Positions 44,289 through 52,985 of a stretch of 64,000 bases of DNA are shown here, piece after piece; position 1 is the stretch's first letter, and the number at the start of each line of letters is the position of its first letter. The position numbers and the translations under genes were made by a program. The stretch is from an uncultured Roseburia sp. GTDB lineage: Bacteria; Bacillota; Clostridia; Lachnospirales; Lachnospiraceae. The DNA lies in contig UQAQ01000005.1 in NCBI GenBank assembly GCA_900539115.1, positions 1-64,000 of the forward strand, written 5' to 3'. The notes under the pieces were generated by a model, which saw only the letters and a program-made list of their open reading frames with translations, ran no database searches and was not told the DNA's origin.

Positions 44289-45158
44289 TCATAGGTTATA
44301 GGCATTTGCAACAATAAACATGCTCTCCCATAAGTTTTTTTTGCTTTTTTTGCCAATAATGTAACTATTAATCACAGGCGTCTGAAAATCAAGCAATTCC
44401 ACTTCCCGCAGTTTCTTCTCTTTTATATAGGAAACCGCTGTATCTTTGGGAAGAAATGTGTAGTTCTGCTGGCCGATCAAAAATGGGATGATTTTCGAAC
44501 AGTCGTCAATTTCCAGCGAAAATTGGTGGTATTTCGGGAAAAGATTTCGAATAAACTGGCCGACATTCTGGAGGGCAAAATTGCACATCAGATAATTTTC
44601 CTGCAAAAGTTCTTCCTGCCGGATCCCTTTTTGATACTTGCGGTTATTCCAGTCCGTGACAAGGATCATCGGGTCTTCTTTGTAAATTTCACAGTGAAAT
44701 TTAGGATTCCGAAGCGGAATATACGAAAATACGACGTCAAAAATATCGCTTTGCAGCTGCTCCAAAAGCTGGCTCGACAATCCGATCGATATTTTGAGGG
44801 CATCTTCCGGGTGATTTCTTTGATGCGCCTGAATAATCGGTGCTAAATGTGCTTCGTAAACGGAGTCCGACGAACCGATACGCAGTGTATTTTCAAACTT
44901 ATGAATGGAACTGATCTCTGCCATCGCCGTGTCCGTCAGCCGGATCACGCTCGCCGCGTACAGCGAAAACCGCTCGCCCGCCGGCGTCAATTCGACGCTT
45001 CGGTTATTTCTCTCAAATAAGGTTACATTTAACTCCTTTTCCAATTCCAAAATGCGGTTTGTCACCGTCGACTGCGCGATAAAAAGCTGGTGCGCCGTCC
45101 TCGTAAAATTCTTTGTATCCGCAAGAACCAGAAACGTTTTCATTGTCTCAATATCCAT
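44289..45158 (-). CDS. LysR family transcriptional regulator
   Basis: This 289-residue LysR-type regulator has an N-terminal winged helix (about 1-60; MKTFLVLADTKNFTRTAHQLFIAQSTVTNRILELEKEL, FERNNRSVELTPAGE) and a C-terminal periplasmic-binding-like effector domain (about 88-285). It is divergent from the citrate (Re)-synthase-like gene, with a 105-bp intergenic region, the usual arrangement for a LysR regulator and its target. The start at 45158 follows AAGGAGAAG. Confidence 0.88.
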   Translation of the reverse strand: MDIETMKTFLVLADTKNFTRTAHQLFIAQSTVTNRILELEKELNVTLFERNNRSVELTPAGERFSLYAASVIRLTDTAMAEISSIHKFENTLRIGSSDSVYEAHLAPIIQAHQRNHPEDALKISIGLSSQLLEQLQSDIFDVVFSYIPLRNPKFHCEIYKEDPMILVTDWNNRKYQKGIRQEELLQENYLMCNFALQNVGQFIRNLFPKYHQFSLEIDDCSKIIPFLIGQQNYTFLPKDTAVSYIKEKKLREVELLDFQTPVINSYIIGKKSKKNLWESMFIVANAYNL

Positions 45159-45210
45159 ACTGCTTCTCCTTTTATCGACATTTTCGATTATTACTATCAA
45201 AATAATTTAT

Positions 45211-45240
45211 TTTACATATAATATACACCTGTTCTATAAT
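45211..45240 (+). promoter_or_regulatory. sigma-A promoter of the citrate synthase-like gene
   Basis: TTTACA (45211-45216), 18-bp spacer, TATAAT (45235-45240), then CAGGAGGG before the ATG at 45264. LysR binding sites would be expected upstream in the AT-rich segment 45165-45210. Confidence 0.6.
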
Positions 45241-45263
45241 ATTTGCAAGACAGGAGGGTTATT

Positions 45264-46641
45264 ATGCCAGATATCAATTTAAGCCAAAAAACCAATTTAC
45301 TCGAGCAGGATCCGTATTCCTATGAACTTCAGGACGTAAAAGAACCTGCGTTATTTCACGAAATGTTTCCTTATAATGAAACGCCTAAAATTGCGTTCAA
45401 CTACCGCCGCGTGCCGCAGAATATGCCGGATGACATTTTCATCACCGACACGACATTCCGCGATGGCCAGCAGTCGCGTACTCCGTATACGACAGAGCAG
45501 ATGATTCATCTGTACAAACTGCTTCACAAGCTCGGCGGCGACAATGGCATGATACGCCAGACCGAATTTTTTGTCTATTCGAAAAAAGACCGTGATGCCT
45601 TGGAAAAATGCATGGAGCTCGGTTATCGTTTTCCGGAAATCACCACATGGATTCGGGCATCGAAAAAAGATTTTGAGCTGGTGCGCTCGATCGGAGTAAA
45701 AGAAACCGGTGTGCTCGTCAGCTGCTCGGATTACCATATTTTCCATAAAATGGGACTTACCAGAAAAGAAGCCCTCGACAAATACATTGGCATCGTAAGC
45801 GACTGTATCGAAGCCGGACTTCGCCCACGCTGCCATTTTGAGGATATTACACGCGCCGATTTTTACGGCTTTGTCGTACCATTTGCCAGCCGCTTGATGG
45901 AAATATCTCGCGAAAGCGGCGTTCCGATTAAAATCCGTGCCTGCGACACCCTTGGTCTCGGTGTTCCTTATCCCGGCGTTGCGCTGCCGCGAAGTGTTTC
46001 CGGCATCATCTACGGATTGCAGCATTATGCCGGCGTGCCTTCGGATATGATCGAATGGCACGGCCACAATGATTTCTACAAAGGTGTCGTCAATGCCACG
46101 ACAGCCTGGATGTATGGCGCAAGTGCCGTCAACTGCTCCCTGCTCGGTATCGGCGAACGTACCGGAAATGTGCCGGTTGAGGCAATGATCTTCGAATATG
46201 CGTCCCTCCGCGGAACAATGAATGGCATGCATCCGGAGTACATCACCGAAATCGCACGTTACATCGAAAATGATACGAATTATCCGATCCCGCCGATGAC
46301 CCCGTTTGCCGGCCAGAACTTTAACCTCACGCGTGCCGGCATCCACGCCGACGGGCTGATGAAAAATCCGGAAATTTACAATATTTTTGACACGGAATCG
46401 ATCTTAAACCGCCCACCGAAAGTTTCCATTACAAGCACTTCCGGAACTGCCGGCATTGTATTTTGGCTGAATCATTCGTATTCACGCCGCGGTGAAAAAG
46501 AATATACAAAAAAGGACCCGACTCGTAGCAAAATTATACGAATGGGTCACCGACCAATTTGACAACGGCCGTATTACCATGATCAGCGATGCTGAGATGG
46601 AAGAGCAGATCACAACTCTTTGTGAAGCGCAGGACTTGTAA
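45264..46641 (+). CDS. citrate (Re)-synthase / isopropylmalate synthase family enzyme, 3' frameshift
   Basis: This HMGL-like acyltransferase related to homocitrate and 2-isopropylmalate synthases most resembles the anaerobe citrate (Re)-synthase type. Motifs: ITDTTFRDGQQSRTPYTTEQ, IRQTEFFVYSKKDRDALEKC, RCHFEDITRADFYGF, the metal-binding EWHGHNDFYKGVVNATTAW, GIGERTGNVPVE and RAGIHADGL. The main frame ends at 46562 after an aberrant tail. From about 46520 the expected end (VAKLYEWV, then DQFDNGRI and ISDAEMEEQI) continues in the next frame to TAA at 46641, so one extra base is present near 46511-46524. It supplies citrate for glutamate synthesis if intact. The start at 45264 follows CAGGAGGG. 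Confidence 0.7.
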
Positions 46642-46698
46642 TTTCTATCGTTTTTCGCTATAATTGAGAAAAAGTTACTTATTGGAGGTATTAAAATT

Positions 46699-48222
46699 AT
46701 GAGCAAAACAAAGAAAGGGGCAGCCCTGCTTCTGGCATTTACGCTCTGCGCAGCGATTCTCACACCGAATTCCGTCGATGCCGCTAAGGTAAAAAAGCCG
46801 GTGCTGTCAAAAAAGAAACTGACACTGGTTCGTGACAAATCTGCGACCATCCGCTTAAAAAAAGCCGGAAAATGCAAAGTCACCTGGTCTTCTTCAGACA
46901 AAAACGTCTGCAAGATTACAAAAAAGAAAAAAACTTCCTGCAAATTCAAAGCGGTCGGAAACGGTTCCGCCAAAATCAATTGCAAGGTAAAAAAGGGCAA
47001 AAAGACGTTCAAACTTTCCTGTAAAGTGAAAGTAAAACCGAAAGTTGTCACGAATCTGCCAAGTATCCTGAAAACCTATGAAAGCCAGATTCCATACATG
47101 GGAACCTGCCTGAATTACGGAAGTTCTACATATAAGCGCGAACTTCAAAATACAAAAACATTGAATTTTGTAAAAAACCAATTCAATAGTTTTACCCTTG
47201 AAAATGAAATGAAGCCGGATAACATCCTCGGCTCCCGCCCAACGACAATGACCGTCGCAGAGGCAAAGGCAAAAGGCTACTATATCCCGGATAATTACAA
47301 GGAAAGTACCGTTCCTTCCTTGAATTTCCGCGAAGTGGATGGTGCACTTGAAGTTGCTGCGAAAAACGGCTTGAAAATGCGTGCCCATACCCTCGTATGG
47401 CACAGCCAGACACCCGCTTGGTTCTTCTCGGACAAGTACGAAAACGACAAAGATACCAATGTGGCGACGATGGATGCCCGCGAAGATTTCTACATCCACA
47501 ACGTAATGGCTCATGTCATGGAGAAAGAAAAAGAACTTACCGGTTCTGCCGGAAGTATCGTCTATGCGTGGGACGTCGTAAACGAATACCTGCACCGCCA
47601 GGGATTTACAAGAACTTGGACAAACATTTATAAAAACAGCGGTGATACCCCAAGTTATGTAAAGAAAGCATTTGAACTTGCTTATGGAATGTTAAAAACC
47701 TATAATGTGCAGGATAAAGTAACATTATTCTACAACGACTACAATACCTACTTTGGCATTCAGCAGACGCTCAATCTTGTGAACTTCATCAACAAAGATG
47801 AACCGGAAAAAATCTGCGGCGGTATCGGTATGCAGAGCCATGTCGACATCAAAGTGCCTACGATTGAACTTTATGGCACTGCATTGGAAAAATTCCTCGC
47901 AGCTGGCTACGAAGTTCAGATTACAGAACTGGATGTAACGATCAACTACGATACAAACGGCTCCTATTCTTACGCAGACGAAAAGGAGACCAATGCCGAC
48001 CAAGCCAAATACGTCGGCCAGCTGATGAAAACGATTTTGGAGAAAAACCGCAGCCGCGATAAAAATGTAAATCCAAAAGGCGTAACCGGCATCACTTTAT
48101 GGGGATTATACGACACGATCTCCTGGCGTGCTTCCTGCTCCCCATTGCTTTTTGACACGGGAATCACGGATCCGAAAGCTTCTTTCTATGAATTTATCAA
48201 CGCCGCAAAATCAATGGGTTAA
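46699..48222 (+). CDS. secreted GH10 endo-1,4-beta-xylanase
   Basis: The 507-residue secreted enzyme has a signal peptide (about 1-28, ending VDA), a lysine-rich Ig-like module (about 30-113) and a GH10 barrel (about 118-505). The acid/base is Glu296 in WDVVNEYLH and the nucleophile Glu410 in QITELDV. Other markers are FTLENEMKPDN, RAHTLVWHSQTPAWFF and GIGMQSHV. It cleaves internal xylan bonds outside the cell and feeds the intracellular GH43, GH39 and GH115 enzymes. GGAGG lies 10 nt before the ATG. A perfect terminator follows. Confidence 0.95.
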   Translation: MSKTKKGAALLLAFTLCAAILTPNSVDAAKVKKPVLSKKKLTLVRDKSATIRLKKAGKCKVTWSSSDKNVCKITKKKKTSCKFKAVGNGSAKINCKVKKGKKTFKLSCKVKVKPKVVTNLPSILKTYESQIPYMGTCLNYGSSTYKRELQNTKTLNFVKNQFNSFTLENEMKPDNILGSRPTTMTVAEAKAKGYYIPDNYKESTVPSLNFREVDGALEVAAKNGLKMRAHTLVWHSQTPAWFFSDKYENDKDTNVATMDAREDFYIHNVMAHVMEKEKELTGSAGSIVYAWDVVNEYLHRQGFTRTWTNIYKNSGDTPSYVKKAFELAYGMLKTYNVQDKVTLFYNDYNTYFGIQQTLNLVNFINKDEPEKICGGIGMQSHVDIKVPTIELYGTALEKFLAAGYEVQITELDVTINYDTNGSYSYADEKETNADQAKYVGQLMKTILEKNRSRDKNVNPKGVTGITLWGLYDTISWRASCSPLLFDTGITDPKASFYEFINAAKSMG

Positions 48223-48250
48223 TATCATAACTTAATTTACACCATGTCAA

Positions 48251-48289
48251 AAAAGTTCTGTAGCACAAACAAATGCTACAGAACTTTTT
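48251..48289. terminator. bidirectional intrinsic terminator
   Basis: AAAAGTTCTGTAGCA, short loop, TGCTACAGAACTTTTT is a perfect stem between the convergent xylanase and LRR genes. Confidence 0.9.
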
Positions 48290-48300
48290 AATGTATTCAT

Positions 48301-49611
48301 TTACACTCCCGGCACCTCTCGTTCTTGATGCCATCCACAAAATCTTCCATAGGATTCAAAATCATCTCCTTCCCGCAAAAACCATCGGAAGGAAATCTCA
48401 TAATAATATGTTTTATCCGCCGCAAGATCTTCACAACGCACCGTCTTACCACGATTCACCTCAAGATATTGTGCGGCTTTGTAGTCTTTGTCACGCCCTT
48501 TATAAGGTTCTGTCGGTCGCTCTGTGTAAACTCTTATGCAATATTGTGGCACATATAATACTTCATCCGGTGGATTCATATCTTCTTCTCTCCAAGACAC
48601 GGAATCCTTTACCGTAAACTCCGCCGTCGTCTCAGACAAGCGCGTAACATCGACTTTTACAAGCATTGCTGTTAATTCAATGTTTTTCCCAGTTTTTGCC
48701 GGAAACTTTTCCGGAATACCGCTTTTGTCACACTGAAGCCAGTACCACCCCAAAAAGTCATACCCTTCTTTTGTCACTTGCGGCAACTTTGGTGTAGTCC
48801 CATAATAATAGTACTTTGGCAGTTTTCCACTAACTTTACCACCCCTTACAGAATACGTCAATCGATAACGCACTCCTTTTGTTACCGCGGTCTTACCGGG
48901 TGCAAGTTTGGTAACCTTTTTTCCATTTACCGTCCATACACGCTTTCCATCACAAGAATCCAGCAGTATTGTCTTTTTTGAACGATTTACCACTTTGCGA
49001 AGGCTTTTGGTTTTGGAAAAATCCGCGTCCATTTTTTTCAATCGCTTGGGTAACACAAGTGTCTCCAAAGAACTACAATTGTCAAAAGCACCTTTTCCAA
49101 TTCGGGTAACCGAATCCGGAATTTTTAATGTTTGCAAACTTTTACAGTTTTTAAACGCATCCGCACCTATAGTTTTAAGTTTTGATGGAAGCTGAATCGT
49201 TTGAAGGCTTTTACAAGATTGTATCGCTCTTTCGTGAATTGCACTAACTTTTTGTGGAATTACAAGTTTTTTCAAAGACTCATTATCACTCAAAGCACTT
49301 ATCCCAATATCGGATATTGTTGATGGTAATTGGATACATTTTGCTTTGCCAAACCCAGAAACCATTTGTATATTAGTTATTCCTTTATTAATCACTATTT
49401 TTTTCACTCCTGTCCAGTATCGAGCAAATTTTTTTCCTCCGATATTGACAGCACCTTTTCCTTCAACAGTCATATTACCTTCTGTATCCAGACTCCATGT
49501 AGCATTTTTTCCGGCTTTGGCATGATTTACCAAGTATTTAGCGTGTATATCCGGGCAATTAGAAAAAGTCAATAATAACACAGTTATAATAGCTATAGCA
49601 TATTTCTTCAT
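48301..49611 (-). CDS. secreted BspA-type leucine-rich repeat surface protein
   Basis: This 436-residue protein has a signal peptide (about 1-24), an N-terminal segment WSLDTEGNMTVEGKGAV, BspA-type LRR_5 repeats (about 60-190; ISDIGISALSDNESLKKLVIP, KLKTIGADAFKNCKSLQTLKIP, VTRIGKGAFDNCSSLETLVLP), a beta-grasp InlB-like repeat (about 240-285; GYDFLGWYWLQC) and a C-terminal fibronectin-like region. Such proteins sit on the surface or are secreted and bind host or matrix ligands. It is the intact paralogue of the frameshifted gene at 41.9-43.1 kb. The start at 49611 follows GGGGTG. Confidence 0.8.
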   Translation of the reverse strand: MKKYAIAIITVLLLTFSNCPDIHAKYLVNHAKAGKNATWSLDTEGNMTVEGKGAVNIGGKKFARYWTGVKKIVINKGITNIQMVSGFGKAKCIQLPSTISDIGISALSDNESLKKLVIPQKVSAIHERAIQSCKSLQTIQLPSKLKTIGADAFKNCKSLQTLKIPDSVTRIGKGAFDNCSSLETLVLPKRLKKMDADFSKTKSLRKVVNRSKKTILLDSCDGKRVWTVNGKKVTKLAPGKTAVTKGVRYRLTYSVRGGKVSGKLPKYYYYGTTPKLPQVTKEGYDFLGWYWLQCDKSGIPEKFPAKTGKNIELTAMLVKVDVTRLSETTAEFTVKDSVSWREEDMNPPDEVLYVPQYCIRVYTERPTEPYKGRDKDYKAAQYLEVNRGKTVRCEDLAADKTYYYEISFRWFLREGDDFESYGRFCGWHQEREVPGV

Positions 49612-49831
49612 TTTTATCACCCCGTGCTACTGTAATAATTTGTAAAAACATACCAATTATACTTTATATTATTTCATTTGTCAATGTATAAGTTTTTCTT
49701 TTTATTTTACATTTTTATAAAAATATTTATAAAGTAAAAATTTTACCCCTTAAAGTAAAATTAATCCGTTCAAATCCTCTTGCTTTTTCCTTATAATGGC
49801 TATATCATTATTTGAACAAGGAGGGTTTTTT

Positions 49832-51118
49832 ATGTTACTTAAAAAACGAATTCTTCCTCTGGCTTTATCTGTCATTATGGCTGTGTCCGCGTTGACCGGC
49901 TGTGGCAGCAGTTCAGAGAAAGACAGCTCATCAGGGGCTGAGACAACCCTGACCATGTGGACGATCGCCACAGAAAGCGACTCTTTCCACAAACCGTATC
50001 TTCAGGCAATCGAGGAGTTTGAGAAAAATCATCCCGGTGTAAAGATTAATATGGAAACATTTGAAAATGAATCCTATAAAACGAAGATCAAAGCGGCTGT
50101 CGCTGCCAATGAACTTCCTGACATTTTCTTTACCTGGGCGGGTGGATTTTCCGAATCATTCGTATCTTCCGGAAAAGTAATGTGTCTGGATGATTATTAC
50201 AAAAATTACGAAAAAGAAATCAGCAAAACTGCTCTTGCCAACGATATCTACGATGGCAAATTGTATGGTTCCGTAACTTGTACACCGGTATCCGTAATGT
50301 GGTACAACAAAGAAATGTTCAAAAAACAAGGTGTCGAAGTACCAGCCACATGGGATGATTTCAAAGCTGTCTGCAAGAAATTCATTGATGCAGGCATTAA
50401 ACCGATTGGAACCAGTGTAAAAGACACTTGGGTACTTGCTATGCTTCATGACGGATTAGCACTTAAATCTGCCGGAGCAGACAAAGTCACCAAGGCTTTG
50501 ACAAAACAGGGTCAGTCCTACAACGATCCGGACTTTGTAAAAGCTGCTAACTGCATCAAAGAATTGGTTGATATGGGCGCTTTCATCGACGGTGCAACCG
50601 GTCTTTCCAATGATGAAGCAAGTGCTTCTTTCTATGCAGAACAGGTTCCAATGTACTTCACCGGAAGCTGGATGGGTGGTTCCATCGTTACCGATGCCGA
50701 GAAACCGGATAACTTCGCTGTTGCACCAATTCCTGTTGTCAACAGCGAAAACGCAAGTGTAACCGACTTCATGGGCGGAGGTTCCGATACTTTGATGGTA
50801 TCCGCCGGCACGAAGAACAAAGATCTTGCCGCTGCCGCTGCTTTTGAGATTACAAGAGGAGTTTCCAAATATGCTTACTTAAGCGGTGCCGGAATTCCGG
50901 CTTGGACCGTAGATTATGATGCTTCTTCCGTCCCTGCCTTAACACAGCAGGTAGCAGATATTGCCGGAAAAGCAACTTCCTATACGTTGTGGTTTGATAC
51001 GTTGATGTCTTCCGATGATGCTGGAGAATATCTGACACTTCTTCAGTCCCTCTTCGCAGGCGATCTGAAACCGGAAGAATTTGCTGCCGGCATGGATAAG
51101 CAGTTAAGTAAAAAATAA
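49832..51118 (+). CDS. sugar ABC transporter substrate-binding lipoprotein
   Basis: This 428-residue extracellular solute-binding protein of family 1 has a lipobox (ALTGCGSS, Cys at about 24) and two lobes. Motifs are TTLTMWTIATE at the start of lobe 1, NMETFENESYKTKIKAAVAANELPDIFFTWAGG, VMWYNKEMFKKQGVEVPATWDDF and MYFTGSWMGG. It captures oligosaccharides for the two permeases downstream. Ligand is not shown by sequence; the neighbouring beta-xylosidase (GH43) suggests xylo- or arabinoxylo-oligosaccharides. The start at 49832 follows AAGGAGGG. Confidence 0.9.
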   Translation: MLLKKRILPLALSVIMAVSALTGCGSSSEKDSSSGAETTLTMWTIATESDSFHKPYLQAIEEFEKNHPGVKINMETFENESYKTKIKAAVAANELPDIFFTWAGGFSESFVSSGKVMCLDDYYKNYEKEISKTALANDIYDGKLYGSVTCTPVSVMWYNKEMFKKQGVEVPATWDDFKAVCKKFIDAGIKPIGTSVKDTWVLAMLHDGLALKSAGADKVTKALTKQGQSYNDPDFVKAANCIKELVDMGAFIDGATGLSNDEASASFYAEQVPMYFTGSWMGGSIVTDAEKPDNFAVAPIPVVNSENASVTDFMGGGSDTLMVSAGTKNKDLAAAAAFEITRGVSKYAYLSGAGIPAWTVDYDASSVPALTQQVADIAGKATSYTLWFDTLMSSDDAGEYLTLLQSLFAGDLKPEEFAAGMDKQLSKK

Positions 51119-51153
51119 TCACACGTTAGTTTTGTGAATGGGGTTTGATCCGG

Positions 51154-51194
51154 GCGGCTCCCAGACAGCAGCATTGCTGCAGTCCGGGAGCCGC
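51154..51194 (+). terminator. GC-rich hairpin between binding protein and permease genes
   Basis: CGGCTCCC-GAC ... GTC-GGGAGCCG forms a strong stem-loop without a clean T tract. Such hairpins commonly stabilise the binding-protein mRNA or attenuate read-through so that the binding protein is made in excess. Confidence 0.6.
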
Positions 51195-51229
51195 TCGTCA
51201 TTATAACGATTCGTTTAAAGGAGGATTTC

Positions 51230-52111
51230 ATGGATAAAGTAAGAAAAAACAAAACAGCAATCTTCGTTTTTCTCTTTCCTTCTGCATTGCTGTTTTTAGC
51301 CATTATTATCTTACCAATCTTTATGTCAGGATATTATAGTCTTTTAGACTGGGACGGCATCACTTCCGGCACATTTGTTGGTATACAAAATTACATTGAA
51401 TTATTTACAGAAAAAAGTCTTGGCTTCGGCCCTACGGTGCGAAATGCATTCATTTTTGCCGGACTTTCGGTTTTTATACAGCTTCCCCTCGCTCTGCTTC
51501 TTGCTTTAACTCTGGCAAAAGGCATCAAGGGTGAACGATTTTTTGTGGCGGTGTTCTTCATTCCGGTTTTGTTATCCACAACCGTCATCGGACAATTGTG
51601 GATGAAAATATACAATCCACAATACGGTATTGTCAATTCCTTTTTGCGTGCCGTCGGTCTTGACACATGGTGCAAGACCTGGCTCGGCGACCAAAAATAT
51701 GCACTTGCCGCCTGCTTCATCCCGATGCTTTGGCAATACGTCGGCTACCACATGCTCCTCATGTACGCAGGCATTAAAAGTCTGTCACCGGATATCCGTG
51801 AAGCAGCTAAGATTGACGGTGCCAATGACCACCAATTATCACGTTATATTACAATTCCTATGATCAAGCCGGTTTTGCGTATGTGTGTGATCTTTGCGGT
51901 AACCGGTTCTTTGAAGGCCTTTGACCTGATCTATGTATTGACCGGCGGCGGTCCGGCTCACGCAAGTGAAGTACCAAGTACCTTGATGATTAACATGATC
52001 TTCGACCGAAGCCGCTATGGACTCGGAAGCTCGATTGCCATGTTTATCATTTTCCTGTGCTTCTTTTTCGCAATACTGATCAAACGCTGTTTTCGAACGG
52101 AGGTGGACTAA
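51230..52111 (+). CDS. sugar ABC transporter permease (MalF/UgpA type)
   Basis: The 293-residue membrane protein has six helices and the binding-protein-dependent permease EAA loop near 185-205 (YAGIKSLSPDIREAAKIDGANDHQ). The first helix is at about 12-32. It pairs with the permease encoded immediately downstream; the stop TAA and the next ATG are contiguous. No ATPase gene is present, so a shared MsmX-type ATPase elsewhere would energise the importer, as is usual for such clusters in Firmicutes. Confidence 0.9.
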   Translation: MDKVRKNKTAIFVFLFPSALLFLAIIILPIFMSGYYSLLDWDGITSGTFVGIQNYIELFTEKSLGFGPTVRNAFIFAGLSVFIQLPLALLLALTLAKGIKGERFFVAVFFIPVLLSTTVIGQLWMKIYNPQYGIVNSFLRAVGLDTWCKTWLGDQKYALAACFIPMLWQYVGYHMLLMYAGIKSLSPDIREAAKIDGANDHQLSRYITIPMIKPVLRMCVIFAVTGSLKAFDLIYVLTGGGPAHASEVPSTLMINMIFDRSRYGLGSSIAMFIIFLCFFFAILIKRCFRTEVD

Positions 52112-52936
52112 ATGAAAAAAGTAAAAACCAGTGTAATGTACATTTTACTGTCTCTTTGGGCATTGGTAAACCTATTTCCGCTGTATTGGATGTTTACCTT
52201 CTCCCTAAAGACAAATAAAGAAATCTTTGGTGACAACATCATCGGCCTGCCAAAAGAATGGCTGTGGAGCAACTATTCGGAGGCTCTCGATACCGGAAAT
52301 ATGGCACTTTACTTTGCCAATAGTGCCATTGTCACCTTTGTTACGATTGCATTGACTGTCATCTTTTCCCTGATGGCGACTTATGCACTTTCCCGCATGG
52401 AATGGCGCGGCCGCAAACTTGTCAACAGCATTTTTATGCTCGGCTTAACGGTACCGATTCACGCAGCAATCCTTCCAATTTTTATCATCTTACGCGAATT
52501 AAAGATGACAAACTCCTATCAGGCGCTCATAATTCCTTACACCGCATTTGCATTGGCGATGGCGATTATGATCTGCCAAAGTTTCATTGAAAATATTCCA
52601 CGTGAACTTGAAGAGTCTGCCTGTATCGACGGCTGTGGTGTCTATGGTATTTTCTTCCGCATTGTGCTTCCGCTCATGAAACCGGCACTTTCTACCATTG
52701 GCATTTTTACGTTTCTACAAGCGTGGAATGAGCTTATGTTTGCCGTCATTTTCATCAGCGACAGTAAATATCGTACATTGTCGGTAGGTATCCAGGCACT
52801 TTCCGGGGCTTACACAACCAAATGGGGACCGATTGGCGCCGCTCTTGTCATTGCCACGTTCCCGACTCTCATCATTTACTGCTTTATGAGTAAAAAAATT
52901 CAAGAAAGTTTAATGGCAGGTGCAATTAAAGGATAA
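52112..52936 (+). CDS. sugar ABC transporter permease (MalG/UgpE type)
   Basis: The 274-residue permease has six membrane helices and the EAA motif near 170-185 (FIENIPRELEESACIDGCG). The N-terminus LWALVNLFPLYWMFTFSLKTNKEIF is typical of the MalG branch. It completes the importer with the upstream permease. The sensor kinase gene follows after 49 bp, so transport and signalling are in one transcription unit. Confidence 0.9.
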   Translation: MKKVKTSVMYILLSLWALVNLFPLYWMFTFSLKTNKEIFGDNIIGLPKEWLWSNYSEALDTGNMALYFANSAIVTFVTIALTVIFSLMATYALSRMEWRGRKLVNSIFMLGLTVPIHAAILPIFIILRELKMTNSYQALIIPYTAFALAMAIMICQSFIENIPRELEESACIDGCGVYGIFFRIVLPLMKPALSTIGIFTFLQAWNELMFAVIFISDSKYRTLSVGIQALSGAYTTKWGPIGAALVIATFPTLIIYCFMSKKIQESLMAGAIKG

Positions 52937-52985
52937 ATGTGCTATAATAAATTTATTATAGTTATTTTGGGGGATATAACGCACT

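Noticed and set aside
45351..46346. 331-codon minus-strand frame opposite the citrate synthase-like gene
   Set aside because: It is a mirror of the codon bias of the plus-strand gene; no ribosome site and no recognisable protein.
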